In this document: positions 10,805 through 22,112 of the stretch, in pieces | Position numbering within the stretch: position 1 is the first letter of the stretch | Layout of the letters: each line of letters opens with the position of its first letter | Source of the DNA: Endomychus coccineus | Taxonomy: Eukaryota > Arthropoda > Insecta > Coleoptera > Endomychidae | Assembly (NCBI GenBank): GCA_958510875.1 | Contig: OY294067.1 | Span: forward strand, 145,394,940-145,458,939 | Reading direction: 5' to 3' | Length of the DNA: 64,000 nucleotides | The notes under the pieces: model-generated | The model's input: only the letters and a program-made list of their open reading frames with translations | The model's database searches: none | What the model was told of the DNA's origin: nothing | Position numbers and translations under genes: made by a program

Positions 10805-10850
10805 AATAAACAAAGACGTATGTGTCACATACGTCTCTTTTTGTTTGTAA
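10805..10850. repeat. Small hairpin upstream of the transposase-like gene
   Basis: AGACGTATGTGTCACATACGTCT is an imperfect palindrome (11-bp arms) about 100 bp upstream of the minus-strand gene start; related TACGTA motifs recur at 10900 and 10922. Function unknown; could be an internal promoter or binding element. Confidence 0.45.
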
Positions 10851-11204
10851 ACAAACAACTATGGCTGCCGGTGTGACGAATAAAACAGTCGAATCCACAT
10901 ACGTAGGTATGGTAACTAGAAGCCGTATGTACATACAGCCTTTTTCGCTTGTCAAAGGTTCGTTTTTTAAGGAAAGTAAGTAGTATCTGACTTTTTAATT
11001 AAATTCAAGTACTTGTTCAACAAAATGTCGTTTTTACAATGTATATCGAGTTTTACAAGGTCAAAAATAATTTTTTTTGGATAAGCTATTCAAACAAATT
11101 GTTATTTTTGGTCTAAAAGTTGATTTATAAAATCCGAATTTTTCCACATAGGATTAACTATGGTACAATTGACCCTAAAGTAGTTGTTACGTTTGACCCC
11201 GGAG

Positions 11205-11805
11205 GTCCATAACCCCTGAGTAACAAATTTCAGATCTATTCTGTAGTTTTCAAGTATTTTCAAATTTGTAGTCGCCATTTTGTAACTGCCATTGTGAAAT
11301 TCTGAAATTTTGATAACAGATTCGTAATCAGTGACCCAAAAACTCTCAAGCAATAAGTTTGAAGCCAATTTCCCATCTTATTTGCGAATTTTTTCGGGAC
11401 ATTCGTGAATTTTTTTATGTCTACTCCTGATACATGGGCCATTTTTAGGCCGCCATTCTGGAATTCCAAAGAACACCACACGGCATCAAAAAATAGATAG
11501 TTCAAGGAAAATTTTGAGATCAATTCTGTAGTTTTCAAGTATTTTCAATTTTGTAGTCGCCATTTTGTAACTGCCATTTTGAAATTCTGAAATTTTGATA
11601 ACAGATTCGTAATTAGTGACCCAAAAACTCTTGAGCAATAAAATTGAAGCCAATTTCCCATCTTATTTGCGAATTTTTTTGGGACATTCGTGAATTTTTT
11701 ATGTCTACTCCTGATACATGGGCCATTTTCAGGCCGCCATTCTGGAATTCCGAAAAACACCACACGGCATCAAAAAATAGATAGTTCAAGGAAAATTGTG
11801 AGCCC
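11205..11805 (-). repeat. Two tandem ~285-bp subterminal repeat units (right)
   Basis: Inverted relative to 7306-8165; units start (minus strand) at about 11799 and 11513. One unit fewer than on the left. The array ends inwardly at the shared CCCCTGAGTAAC segment near 11212. The interval 10711-11200 holds short palindromic CATACGTATG-like motifs near 10820-10930 (for example ACGTATGTGTCACATACGTC) and no gene. Confidence 0.9.
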
Positions 11806-11868
11806 TTCAGAGATCTTCTATGTCGAAAATTGAAATGTACGGGGGTGGCCGGTTTCACAAATAATGCC

Positions 11869-12056
<188 letters not shown>

Positions 12057-12098
12057 CATACACGATAGTGGCCAATTAGGCAAAGAAACTTTAAACTT

Positions 12099-12101
<3 letters not shown>

Positions 12102-12182
<81 letters not shown>

Positions 12183-12196
12183 GATATATATATATA
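12102..12196. repeat. (TA)n microsatellite
   Basis: TA run between two direct copies of a ~110-bp sequence (11990-12102 and 12228-12340). Confidence 0.97.
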
Positions 12197-12448
12197 ATAA
12201 TAATATAATAATATTCATAATCCTATGTTAAATTATCTAAGTTATCTTCGTAATTTAGAGAATTCAATTCTATATCTCTCAAGTTACATACACGATATTG
12301 GCCAATTAGGCAAAGAAACTTTAAACTTGTTTATACTTAACCAGAACAATTCTCGGTCAGTTCTATTGAAATACAAAAGAACCAGGATGCTGTCTTTTGA
12401 ATAAGAACTGTCAAGTAGCCAACCATAGCAGTACTAACCTACAATCCC

Positions 12449-12610
12449 ACGGTCGTATACACAGGTCTGGAAACTCTATGGTTGGCTTGAGTCGCTTACG
12501 CGTCCATAAACTCGTAGTCCCTCGCTCAGTCACCAGCTAGCGCTTGAATCGCGAGGGTGTAAAACCATAGATAACTCTACTAGGTAGTACGGTAGTAGAG
12601 TTAGGTATGG
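12449..12610. repeat. MITE-like short element (copy 1)
   Basis: Begins CCACGGTCGTATACACAGGT and shares CTGGAAACTC and GAGTCGCTTACGCGTCC with the reverse complement of 22402-22563. Contains nested short inverted repeats (CTATGGTT/AACCATAG; TAACTCTAC/GTAGAGTTA near 12580-12607). No coding potential. Downstream, 12612-12632 (AAACGATTTCTTCCCGGAAT) matches PLE family G coding sequence near 22279. Confidence 0.55.
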
Positions 12611-12693
12611 GTAAAACGATTTCTTCCCGGAATCACAAACAGTGTTAATAATGCCCATTTGCACCGTTGAAATGGAAAGTAATAAGGTAATAT

Positions 12694-13416
12694 TGTCACG
12701 TTTCCGATTTTACCAAATTCGATTATTACCAATCTTTATTTTTCTTCAATATTGTAAATCATTTTTATTCCTACTATAATCTTTCAGATATTTTATTCCA
12801 ATCTATTTCATTACAAAACTTACTTCAAGCCATTTCCTGTCAGTCGGTGTTAATTTCATTCTCAGATACTTTTATATTGCAAATAATAAGTAAAACTGTG
12901 ATGTCAGCATTAGGGTTCATTATTCTGCCGGACAAGTTCATTTACCGTGCGAATCCTGAATTGCTGAATTTCATCAATAAAGTTTATATAAGTCACCGAC
13001 ATAGGAAAAGGGGGATATTCGAACTTTCTTCTCGCGTGTGTACGCATCGATGTTAATAATGTAAGTAATGTTTTTTTCATTAACATTAAATGGAGAATTA
13101 ATGATTTAATTAAACTGTTTCCAAAACTATCCATTATCATGTCTTTTGAATTATCTAAGATAATTTTCAAACTATTTATCATTGTATTTCATTAATCAAT
13201 TTATTTAACGTAATCTTTTACATAGTGTCGTCTTTTATTTTTATTTGTTAATTTGTTTTAATAAATTCTATTGAGTTAGTTTTACCAATGTTGTTTATTT
13301 CAAATTACATTTTAAATATCTCAAACAAGAATCCTCAGGAATACGCCATGCCTCTCGCCCCCAAACCAATATTCATTTAAACACATTCAGCTCTACCAAA
13401 AAACTGGCGCGTGGCA
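12694..13416 (+). repeat. 5' LTR (723 bp)
   Basis: TG...CA-bounded direct repeat matching 16277-16999. Small ORFs inside it occur in both LTRs and are not considered genes. Confidence 0.93.
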
Positions 13417-13436
13417 TGTGGTGGAGGCGCCGTTCT
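13417..13436 (+). promoter_or_regulatory. Candidate tRNA primer-binding site
   Basis: TGTGGTGGAGGCGCCG begins right after the 5' LTR; TGGTGGAGGCG would pair with a tRNA 3' end ending CGCCTCCACCA. The primer tRNA species is not determined. Confidence 0.5.
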
Positions 13437-13739
13437 TTTCTTTTTGGCATATTTAGATATGTTAAGGAGAAAGTTCTCTGTATGATTTTAATCAAAACCA
13501 TTAAACTAAACTAAATACACATAATTCACTAATTGAAAAATGCTTAATAAATATTTTTATTATTTATTATCTAATCATCCCTGGGATGTGATTCTTGTAT
13601 AATACCTAATTAAAATTAATTCTCCATTCATTAATTTTTATTCTATACATACTTTTTCATTTTCTACGTACATATATACAGTATAATTTACCTTTCTTCT
13701 ATTACCGTTGTTACACATAAGTGAAACATTATTATTTAA

Positions 13740-14335
13740 TTTTGATTTTCTTTACATTTTAAAAATGAGGAAGGCATTGCAAATAATCTTAAACAAACTG
13801 AAACTGATATTCATAATGCAGAAAATTTCATAAATAATGAAAGAATTACTTATAACAAAATTACAGCAAAACAAGATGAGCTTATATTTTCAAGTTTTTC
13901 TTATAAATTTTCAAATCTCAAAAAAATATATATATACATATTCAAGTCACTGGAGCAATTAAAAGTCAGAGCATAATTAATTCATCTAGACAATGTCAAA
14001 CACCTGTAATCATTTCAGAGCCTGTCACTTTACAACACGATTTACTATTATTGGAAAAAACAGAAATTGTTTGCTCTAGGGCTGGCCATCCCGAAAACAA
14101 ACATTTCTAGTTACTATCAACTAACAATTTGCGACTGTACATTTCTACAAGAGACAGTCTTAATCCATTTGAAAAAATTCCAATTTCACAAGAAAATGTA
14201 ACAAGGCAATTTTTTGAATTAATTACCGCTCCTTTTTTCACGCTAACGAGTAGTAGCAAATCTGAAACACAAAATATCCAAGTTAAAAATAACAATTCAG
14301 AAATGCATAGTTTACTTTCTGTTGGGTAACTTCAA
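13740..14335 (+). pseudogene. env-like remnant of the LTR element
   Basis: A run of shifted frames here looks like the ectodomain region of an insect retrovirus-type envelope protein: a polar helical stretch followed by an aromatic/proline-rich segment. It is broken by several frameshifts and stops and cannot give a full protein. Envelope proteins of this class would mediate membrane fusion in an intact virus. My assignment rests on overall character and position (3' half, before the PPT), not on a diagnostic motif, so it is tentative. Confidence 0.35.
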
Positions 14336-15299
14336 TTCCCCAAAATGAGCAATACGTAATAAATGTTGAAGGAATTGATGGCATCTTATCACTGTCTGAA
14401 GGTGAAACCTTACCTAATACAAACCTACACACCGGGTCTGGATGAAGCTGAGAGCTTCATATAACCAATACAATTAGTAAATGAAGCTACGTTCCAGTGC
14501 AATACCCACGGAAATGTAGTGATTCTCGGTCTTCATTTACTCCAGAATATACCTACCAGCACTTAACGAATAATGTTAATGCATGATAATCCAGGAGTTC
14601 CTTTAGTATATTGACGTACTTTGATATTAAGTTAGAAATCAATATTGTGCACAAATCTTATTTTGACTTCTAATCGAATAGCATCGTAATTAAATGAATA
14701 CTAATTGAATATATTTATCTTTCAGAATATATTTGGGTAATCTAACCTACCACTAACCAATTTACCAATACCTACCTACTTATAATTACAATTTATTTTC
14801 AATACATAAACAGAGGTATTAAATTTGGATAAGAACGCTAACATCATCTCCTACTACTAATCAACATAATAAATAACACTTACTTTTAGAATAACTAATA
14901 CTTAATGGTAACCAATTATTTTACATGTTTAGCAATTAACTAAACACTAACAGTGACTAAACATACTAATATAATAATTAATCATAGAAAAATATTCAAA
15001 TATTTTTTTCGTTCAGTGATAAACATATTTTGTATATTTTATGGATAGTATTATCAACCTATTAGAATAGATCGATAATATTCATTATTTTTTTTATCTG
15101 AACTGAACTACTTTTAATTAGATTTTTAGAAGGAACATATTAAGTTAGATTATTATCATGTTTCACTAAAATATTAAATTTAGTTATATTATTTTTCCAT
15201 TTAATAATAATTATTTACCACTACAAATAATCCAGAAATAGTAAAATACATTCATGATTACATCGCTATTTTTCTTATATAAATAAGTCTGCAGAATAT

Positions 15300-16150
15300 T
15301 GTTAAAACCTTTATATATACAATACTCACTTTTATTTTTATTTTTACATGTAACCATGCATTCGAGTCGAAACAATGGAAGCAACAGAACAGTTCCATAT
15401 AAACACCCAACCACACGTTGCAGCTCTGATACCAACGACAACATCCAAGAGCAATACATCCAAAATCTCCGCCATAGTACTGGTTCTGTCCTACAACAAA
15501 AATCACAACAATGCAAAAAGCAACTGTCATTCCGTTCTCTCAAGATCATCGAAGTTTAGAGGTCAACAAATCTATCATCTAAATGGTATACCTCACACCA
15601 GCTACAAGAATTATTGTCCTGATGATTGAAGACACACACAATTGAATTAATTCAACTTTAGAAGATTTAAAATTGGAGCAATTATTCCACAATTTATACT
15701 CACCGAAAACATGGTTGCCATGGTGGAATGCTGATTATCCAGTCAATTTACTCCATTATACCACAAACAAACGTAAAACGAACTTCACTACACTATTTGG
15801 ACAACAATTTCAACACACGATCGTAACTCTTTGGTTATGGTCCACTTCAAACTTATCGAAAAAATCAAGAAAAACAAGATCATGGACCACGCGGTCAAGA
15901 AAACGTTATGATACACCTACACGCACGCCGAAGTTTACAAGGTCACGGAATGAAACATATTACTACTACCTAGGATTTTGCTTAATGTGCAATTGCAATC
16001 TGCATCGCATTTTATTATTGCACAGGCCAGTACCAGCACCATGGGTCTACACATCGAAAATGGGCTGGACTACAACAAATGGAAAATGGGTTGATATGGA
16101 ATCACTTCTGTTCGCACAAATTATATCATTTTATTGTATGTTGTAAACTT
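15300..16150 (+). other. 3' interior of the LTR element, unassigned frames
   Basis: Two moderately long frames (15375-15629 and 15673-16146) lie just before the purine tract. The second contains a short hydrophobic Cys-containing stretch and a PVPAPW segment, which might be a decayed membrane-anchor/tail region of the env-like gene. Codon content is irregular and I would not call either a functional gene. The segment 14340-15300 is very AT-rich and shows nothing recognisable. Confidence 0.25.
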
Positions 16151-16260
16151 GTATCATTAATTCTCCATTGATATATTTAATTTTTATTTAAAAATATTGA
16201 CACAAGTCCACCTAAAATTTTTATCATACTTACACTATACACCAGAGGTCTGGTGCTTCC

Positions 16261-16276
16261 TCTGAAGGGGGGGACA
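16261..16276 (+). promoter_or_regulatory. Polypurine tract of the LTR element
   Basis: TCTGAAGGGGGGGACA lies immediately 5' of the 3' LTR, the expected site of plus-strand priming. Confidence 0.85.
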
Positions 16277-16999
16277 TGTCACGTTTCCGATTTTACCAAC
16301 TTCGATTATTACCAATCTTTATTTTTCTTCAATATTGTAAATCATTTTTATTCCTATTATAATCTTTCAGATATTTTATTTCAATTTATTTTATTACAAA
16401 ACTTACTTCAAACCATTTCCTGTCAGTCGGTGTTAATTTCATTCTCAGATACTTTTATATTGCAAATAATAAGTAAAACTGTAATGTCAGCATTAGGGTT
16501 CATTATTCTGCCGGACAAGTTCATTTACCGTGCGAATCCTGAATTGCTGAATTTCATCAAGAAAGTTTATATAAGTCACCGACATAGGAAAAGGGGGATA
16601 TTCGAACTTTCTTCTCGCGTGTGTACGCATCGATGTTAATAATGTAAGTAATGTTTTTTCCATTAACATTAATGGAGAATTAATGATTTAATTAAACTGT
16701 TTCCAAAACTATCCATTATCATGTCTTTTGAATTATCTAAGCTAATTTTCAAACTATTTATCATTGTATTTCATCAATCAATTTATTTAACGTAATCGTT
16801 TCACATAGTGTCGTCTTTTATTTTTATTTGTTAATTTGTTTTAATAAATTCTATTGAGTTAGTTTAACCAATGTTGTTTATTTCAAATTACATTTAAAAT
16901 ATCTCAAACAAGAATCCTCAGGGATACGCCATGCCTCTCGCCCCCAAACCAATATTCATTTAAACACATTCAGCTCTACCAAAAAACTGGCGCGTGGCA
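16277..16999 (+). repeat. 3' LTR (723 bp)
   Basis: Matches the 5' LTR end to end with about 15-20 differences; followed by the ATAT duplication. Confidence 0.93.
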
Positions 17000-17054
17000 A
17001 TATAATACACAATTATCGTAGTGAATTCTACTATTTTCGTAGAGAACTATTGTA

Positions 17055-18178
17055 ACGAAGACCCGTATCCCTAATTTTTCTGAAACTGAGAAGCAACTGC
17101 TTTTAAGCCTTGTGCATAAATATAAGCATATTATTGAATGCAAGAAAACTGACGGTGTCAGTGTTGATGAGAAGAACAAGGCCTGGAAAGCTGTAGCCAA
17201 TGAATCCAATTCTTCATGCATTCACTTAGAAAATATTACAGCAACAGAAAGATGGATGTGCGGAAAGTTGTAGCTGAAGAAATAAAGCAAAGATATTCAA
17301 CAGGTTTGTATGATCATTGTAATTAGCAGTAACACAATGACAATGCAATGACTTACAGGTGGTGATGTGTCGAAAGTGGTAGACGAAGGTTGGGATCAGG
17401 ATTTGCTATTATCCATTATGAATGATAAAACCACCAATGGATTAGAAAATCCATATGATTCTAATATGAGGGAAGAAATAATGACGGAAATTGTAGAGGT
17501 AGGTGCAAATCGTGACAACGCTATGAATATTGAAATCCTCATTATGATGCAACATTAAATGCAGATGAAAAAAAAATGGGTAATTTGTTATTCAGGTAGA
17601 ACATCATATAAATATAAGCTATGACACACAATTTGAGATGAGTACGAGATATTAATACTACTGTTTTGCTTCTCACTTGGAATTATAGCAGCAACATTAC
17701 ATGGAGAGCACAACTTGTTGGTGTGAGATGTGCTTTCAAAAATATTGAACTCAATTTATTCTCTTCATTAAAAATTCATTATTCACAGGATTCAATCAAT
17801 GTGCCAATGGAACCTGATAATTGTGACGAACCTGGTAATTCTAACGATGAAATCAAAACTACTGATATTGTAAGGTATTATGGAAAACATAAATATATCA
17901 TAGAAACATAATATTTTTTATGACAGAATCAACCAACATTAGGCAAATGCAACTTCCAGTAGGAGAAGACCTTCAGTTTCTCGGGAATTGACATCCTCAA
18001 CAATCGCAGAGAAATATGATTCCCTTCTGGACGGAAGATTGGCTATTGGAATGGAATTAAAAGAAGGTCAAAATGATGTGAAATGACAGCTTGAACAGCA
18101 AGACCTCATGAGGGAAGCCCTGCTCTTAGATTCAGAGATAAAGAAACAAACACTTGTTAATTTGACAGCAAAACAGTA
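17055..18178 (+). pseudogene. Broken multi-exon gene with Zeste-type Myb/SANT DNA-binding domain
   Basis: The first exon (17055-17273) reads IPNFSETEKQLLLSLVHKYK and then KKTDGVSVDEKNKAWKAVAN, the hallmark of the Zeste-like Myb/SANT-like DNA-binding domain found in many insect proteins and transposon-associated genes. The domain's end falls out of frame near 17255 and a TAG follows; a shift there would restore RKVVAEEIKQRYS. Candidate introns with GT/AG borders follow: about 17312-17359, around 17575-17790 and about 17873-17929, the last two ending in TTATTCACAG and TTTATGACAG. Downstream exons encode acidic linkers and a charged C-terminal helix (EGQNDVK, EALLLDSEIKKQTL) ending at TAA near 18178. 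Probably a retired host or transposon accessory gene. Confidence 0.6.
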
Positions 18179-18314
18179 ATTTCATAATTTTCAATTAGAA
18201 GTAGTAAGAATCTGTGTAATTTGTCAATGTTTTTCCTCTATTACTATATATTTTTTTTAGATTGTAAAGGATCTTTACTTGTTGGAATGGAAATCCATTA
18301 TGTTACAAATGAAC

Positions 18315-18321
<7 letters not shown>

Positions 18322-18370
<49 letters not shown>
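18322..18370. repeat. (TA)n microsatellite
   Basis: TA run directly abutting the left end of PLE family D. Confidence 0.97.
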
Positions 18371-18374
<4 letters not shown>

Positions 18375-18891
18375 AGTTGTGGGTTCTCTTAGGTTTTTCA
18401 GCAATTTTAAATGAATTATCTCAATGAAACAATCTTTTCATTCGACGCGTTTCGGCTTTCGCCTTCTTCAGGAATTTATTCATTGTTTACATTATGAACT
18501 GAAATTTAACAAAATATTTTTATATTAATTAGCTGTATGCACAATCTGTATTTATGACAAAGTTTTTCAGTTTGTTATGAGCATTGACTTTAGTTTCATA
18601 TTTAAAATTTATGTGTATAATAACATAATAACTAACTTAGTTCGGTGATTATGTACAAAATAAATTAATTTTTCATGAATTATTTGAATTTTGAATATAC
18701 TTATTACGTGATAGAATACCAACAGATTTCGTTTGCGTATGTTGGGGTTTGAGATCTTTCTGATATTGGTGACTAGTATGTTTAATTTACTTACGTGAGT
18801 TGATTTTACGGAAGCACACACTCATCATGGCTTTGAAATTCAGACTGAACACAGTTTGCAGAATGGGTTTTTGTTCTGAATGTAAGGGTAA
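18371..18891 (-). repeat. Left inverted terminal block of PLE family D
   Basis: Reverse complement of 20834-21354. Contains the minus-strand hammerhead and, at its inner end, the start codon and the first ~21 codons of the RT gene, so the coding start is part of the repeat. Confidence 0.92.
18421..18485 (-). ncRNA. Hammerhead ribozyme motif, PLE family D (left)
   Basis: Minus strand: outer stem I CAATGA/TCATTG, inner stem I ATTC/GAAT, core CTGAAGA plus an extra A, stem II GGC-GAAA-GCC, GAA, self-complementary stem III ACGCGT, cleavage-site C. Identical motifs at 21240-21304, 23056-23120 and 24057-24121. Confidence 0.72.
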
Positions 18892-20704
18892 CATTGAGGC
18901 ACAAATAAATGACCATTCTAATAGCTCAAAACAAGAAATTCGATCGAAAGTCACACAATGCATTTATAATTTTAAAAAATCACAAAGTTCCGAAATTAAC
19001 ACGAATGATAAAAAAATTAAAAACAATATAAATAAAGCAAAACAATCCATCAAAATCAACCCACAAATAACAATATTGAAACCAGACAAAAGTAACAAAA
19101 CCTTAATCATCAATACCATTGACTACGAAAACAAAATGACTCAACTATTAGATGACATCTCCACATACAAAAAATTGAAAAAAGATCCCACCAAAATTTT
19201 CCAAAAAATGAATAACGATTTAATCAAGAAATGGGAAGACTCTAATATTTTGCCAAAAAACATGACTTACAAATTAAAAATAAATAACGCCTTACCACCC
19301 AAAATTTATGGTTTACCCAAACTACACAAACCGAACATACCACTTAGACCGATCATTTCATGTATACAAAGTCCATTTTACAACTTATCTAAATATTTAG
19401 CCAATTGTTTATCACCGATTCTAGGAAAAACCGAACACTACATCAAAGACTCATGGGAGTTTAAAAAATTCATCAATACCATTACATTAGGTAATAATCA
19501 AAAACTAATTTCGTTAGACGTACAATCACTATACACCAACATACCTATTGACATTGCTGAACAAATCATAGTTAAAAAATGGAAAGAAATAGAAATCCAC
19601 ACGCCGCTACCATTAAACGAATTCATAAATGCAATTAATTTAACACTCACATCCACATACTTTCAGTACAAAGACAACTTTTATTCTCAAGTATTTGGAT
19701 GTGCAATGGGCCAACCCATATCGTCAGTAATAGCCCAATTAGTGATGGAAGAGCTTGAAATGAATGTCATCAAAAATTTGAATTTTGAACTACCTTTCTT
19801 CAAAAGGTACGTCGATGACTGCCTCACAGCTATACCACAAACACAGTTCAAGAATTTACTTAACGCGTTCAATAACTACCATTCGAAATTACAATTTACT
19901 ATAGAAACAGAAAACAACAAACAAATTAACTTCCTTGACCTCACTCTAATAAATAATAACAACAAAATTTCCACATCATGGTATACAAAACCGACCTGGT
20001 CGGGCCGATATTTGAATTATGAAGCAATAGTCCCGAACAATCATAAAAGAAATGTTGTTACAGGTTTAGCTGATCGAGCAATCATTTTAAGCGATCCCGA
20101 ATATCGCAATTCTGCAATAACTAAAGCAAAAGCTATTCTTACAGACAATAATTATCCACAAAAATTCATAAACAAAATTTTTAAAAACCGAATTCACAAA
20201 TACTACAACGAAAACAATAAAACCATAAACCACGAAGACACAGAAACTAAAAAATATATAAGACTCCCATACGTTCAACATCTCTCAGAAAAACTCAATA
20301 TTATTCTAAAAGAATACAATTTTACAATAGCACATAAAAATGATAATAATCTAAAACATTTATATTCTAAACTTAAAAGCAAAATTCCCAAAAATAAAAT
20401 TTCACATTGTATTTATAAAATTCCGTGTACAGACTGTGACAAAATATACATCGGACAAACAAAACAAAACATAGAAGAACGAATCAAAGGTCATAAATAT
20501 CAAAAAAACTCAACAGCGTTAAAAAAACACGAGACAAATACTAAACATAAATTCAATTTTGAGCATTTCGACATAATAGAAAAAGAACAAAATGAGAAGA
20601 GTCGAATATTTTTAGAAATGGTACACATCAAAAAAAATCAAAACTGCGTAAACGATAAGACCGATATGAATAATCTTTCGCAAATATATAATATAATTCT
20701 TTAA
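18827..20704 (+). CDS. PLE reverse transcriptase with C-terminal GIY-YIG endonuclease
   Basis: This 625-residue retroelement protein copies element RNA into DNA at a nicked target. RT landmarks in order are ILKPDKSNKTL (about residue 75), YGLPKLHKPNIPLRP, SLDVQSLYTNIP (motif A Asp), CAMGQPISSVIAQLVMEE (motif B) and the catalytic FFKRYVDDC (YVDD at 328-331). The C-terminal GIY-YIG nuclease begins near residue 525 (CIYKIPCTDCDKIYIGQT) with a Cys pair before it, an Arg-containing IEERIKGH segment, and a Glu in the RIFLEMVHI segment. I chose ATG 18827, the first ATG in the open frame; upstream codons to TTG 18800 are also open. The N-terminus is shorter than in some PLEs. All catalytic residues I can judge are present and there is no stop. 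Confidence 0.9.
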   Translation: MALKFRLNTVCRMGFCSECKGNIEAQINDHSNSSKQEIRSKVTQCIYNFKKSQSSEINTNDKKIKNNINKAKQSIKINPQITILKPDKSNKTLIINTIDYENKMTQLLDDISTYKKLKKDPTKIFQKMNNDLIKKWEDSNILPKNMTYKLKINNALPPKIYGLPKLHKPNIPLRPIISCIQSPFYNLSKYLANCLSPILGKTEHYIKDSWEFKKFINTITLGNNQKLISLDVQSLYTNIPIDIAEQIIVKKWKEIEIHTPLPLNEFINAINLTLTSTYFQYKDNFYSQVFGCAMGQPISSVIAQLVMEELEMNVIKNLNFELPFFKRYVDDCLTAIPQTQFKNLLNAFNNYHSKLQFTIETENNKQINFLDLTLINNNNKISTSWYTKPTWSGRYLNYEAIVPNNHKRNVVTGLADRAIILSDPEYRNSAITKAKAILTDNNYPQKFINKIFKNRIHKYYNENNKTINHEDTETKKYIRLPYVQHLSEKLNIILKEYNFTIAHKNDNNLKHLYSKLKSKIPKNKISHCIYKIPCTDCDKIYIGQTKQNIEERIKGHKYQKNSTALKKHETNTKHKFNFEHFDIIEKEQNEKSRIFLEMVHIKKNQNCVNDKTDMNNLSQIYNIIL

Positions 20705-20833
20705 AGTAACTAAATTGAAATAGTCCAGTCAAACAGACATATGATACAAGAGCCACATGTTAGCAATTAAATTTTAATGCAAACAGGCAGTGATATCTAA
20801 CAAGTGTAACAAACGGTCAACCAGCAGGGTATC

Positions 20834-21354
20834 TTACCCTTACATTCAGAACAAAAACCCATTCTGCAAACTGTGTTCAGTCTGAATTTCAAAGCCATGA
20901 TGAGTGTGTGCTTCCGTAAAATCAACTCACGTAAGTAAATTAAACATACTAGTCACCAATATCAGAAAGATCTCAAACCCCAACATACGCAAACGAAATC
21001 TGTTGGTATTCTATCACGTAATAAGTATATTCAAAATTCAAATAATTCATGAAAAATTAATTTATTTTGTACATAATCACCGAACTAAGTTAGTTATTAT
21101 GTTATTATACACATAAATTTTAAATATGAAACTAAAGTCAATGCTCATAACAAACTGAAAAACTTTGTCATAAATACAGATTGTGCATACAGCTAATTAA
21201 TATAAAAATATTTTGTTAAATTTCAGTTCATAATGTAAACAATGAATAAATTCCTGAAGAAGGCGAAAGCCGAAACGCGTCGAATGAAAAGATTGTTTCA
21301 TTGAGATAATTCATTTAAAATTGCTGAAAAACCTAAGAGAACCCACAACTTACT
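20834..21354 (+). repeat. Right inverted terminal block of PLE family D
   Basis: Inverted partner of 18371-18891, in the 3' untranslated part. Contains a 70-codon open frame (20904-21116) also present in the three other blocks of this family; it is probably not a gene. Confidence 0.92.
21240..21304 (+). ncRNA. Hammerhead ribozyme motif, PLE family D (right)
   Basis: Sense-strand copy: CCTGAAGAAGGCGAAAGCC then GAAACGCGTCGAAT, with stem I outer and inner helices intact. In the element's own transcript this would cleave after the C of CGCGTC, near the 3' end. Confidence 0.75.
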
Positions 21355-21386
21355 TTAGATAAACCAGCAAAAGAAAACCACAGCGA

Positions 21387-21487
<101 letters not shown>

Positions 21488-21956
21488 ATTTCACTGCATT
21501 TTTTAATTTATGACTTGTTCTCATTGCCACTAGTAAATTTTTAATAAAATTCAACCAAACTGATGTGTAGATTCTTATATTATTATAAATTATTAAAATA
21601 ATTATCAATTAAATGTGTTCTTGTATTCACTATTCTGATTTGAGAGAGGAATAGAACTGATACTCTTGTCAAAATGTATTACTCACCTTAAAAATAACTT
21701 CCCCTTTTTCGTACACCTAAAAGACCTCGTTAAAATGATTTCTCTCCGGAGTATAGACTTATTTTCTAAGGCTTTTTTTGGTAGTAATTTAAAAAGGAAA
21801 TGTATGAAAATAATCGATCGCATATAAACATTTTTTTAACCAAACTAGGATTACAATCAAAATGCATGTATACTATAAAAGAGTTCACACTGTGAATATA
21901 CTCTAACACTATAATTAAGACATAATCACCCTTATCCACGAAAAATACTACGTAAG

Positions 21957-21998
21957 TACAGAGGACCTTTCGGCGACCAAGTAGCCATCATCAGAGTA
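21957..21998 (-). ncRNA. Hammerhead ribozyme motif, PLE family G
   Basis: Minus strand: TACT before core CTGATGA, an extra T, stem II GGC/GCC with a nine-nt loop, GAA, stem III AGG-T-CCT, cleavage-site C, then TGTA. Stem I has one T-T mismatch next to the core and then three pairs. The core is the canonical CUGAUGA. Confidence 0.65.
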
Positions 21999-22112
21999 AA
22001 CTAAATTGAAACCCAAAATGTGCCTGCTTGAATTCTAGTTGGGGATAATAATGTAAACAAACGGTTACCCTCAGCTGGAGATAAATCGAACTTTAGTAAA
22101 TTGATTTTTCGT

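Larger units (their letters stand above)
12694..16999 (+). mobile_element. LTR retroelement with env-like remnant, gag-pol missing
   Basis: Two direct LTRs of 723 bp each (12694-13416 and 16277-16999) start TGTCACG and end GTGGCA, and differ by roughly 2 percent by eye. They are flanked by a 4-bp target duplication ATAT (12690-12693 and 17000-17003), typical of Ty3/gypsy-like and errantivirus integration. A purine tract (GAAGGGGGGGACA, 16264-16276) directly precedes the 3' LTR and a TGG-containing primer site follows the 5' LTR. The 2.86-kb interior has no gag, protease, RT or integrase that I can see; only an env-like remnant remains. It could move only with enzymes from a relative. Confidence 0.85.

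Noticed and set aside
12847..13056. 69-codon ORF in the LTR (also 16253-16639)
   Set aside because: Lies inside the LTR in both copies; no motif, and the upstream part differs by frameshift.
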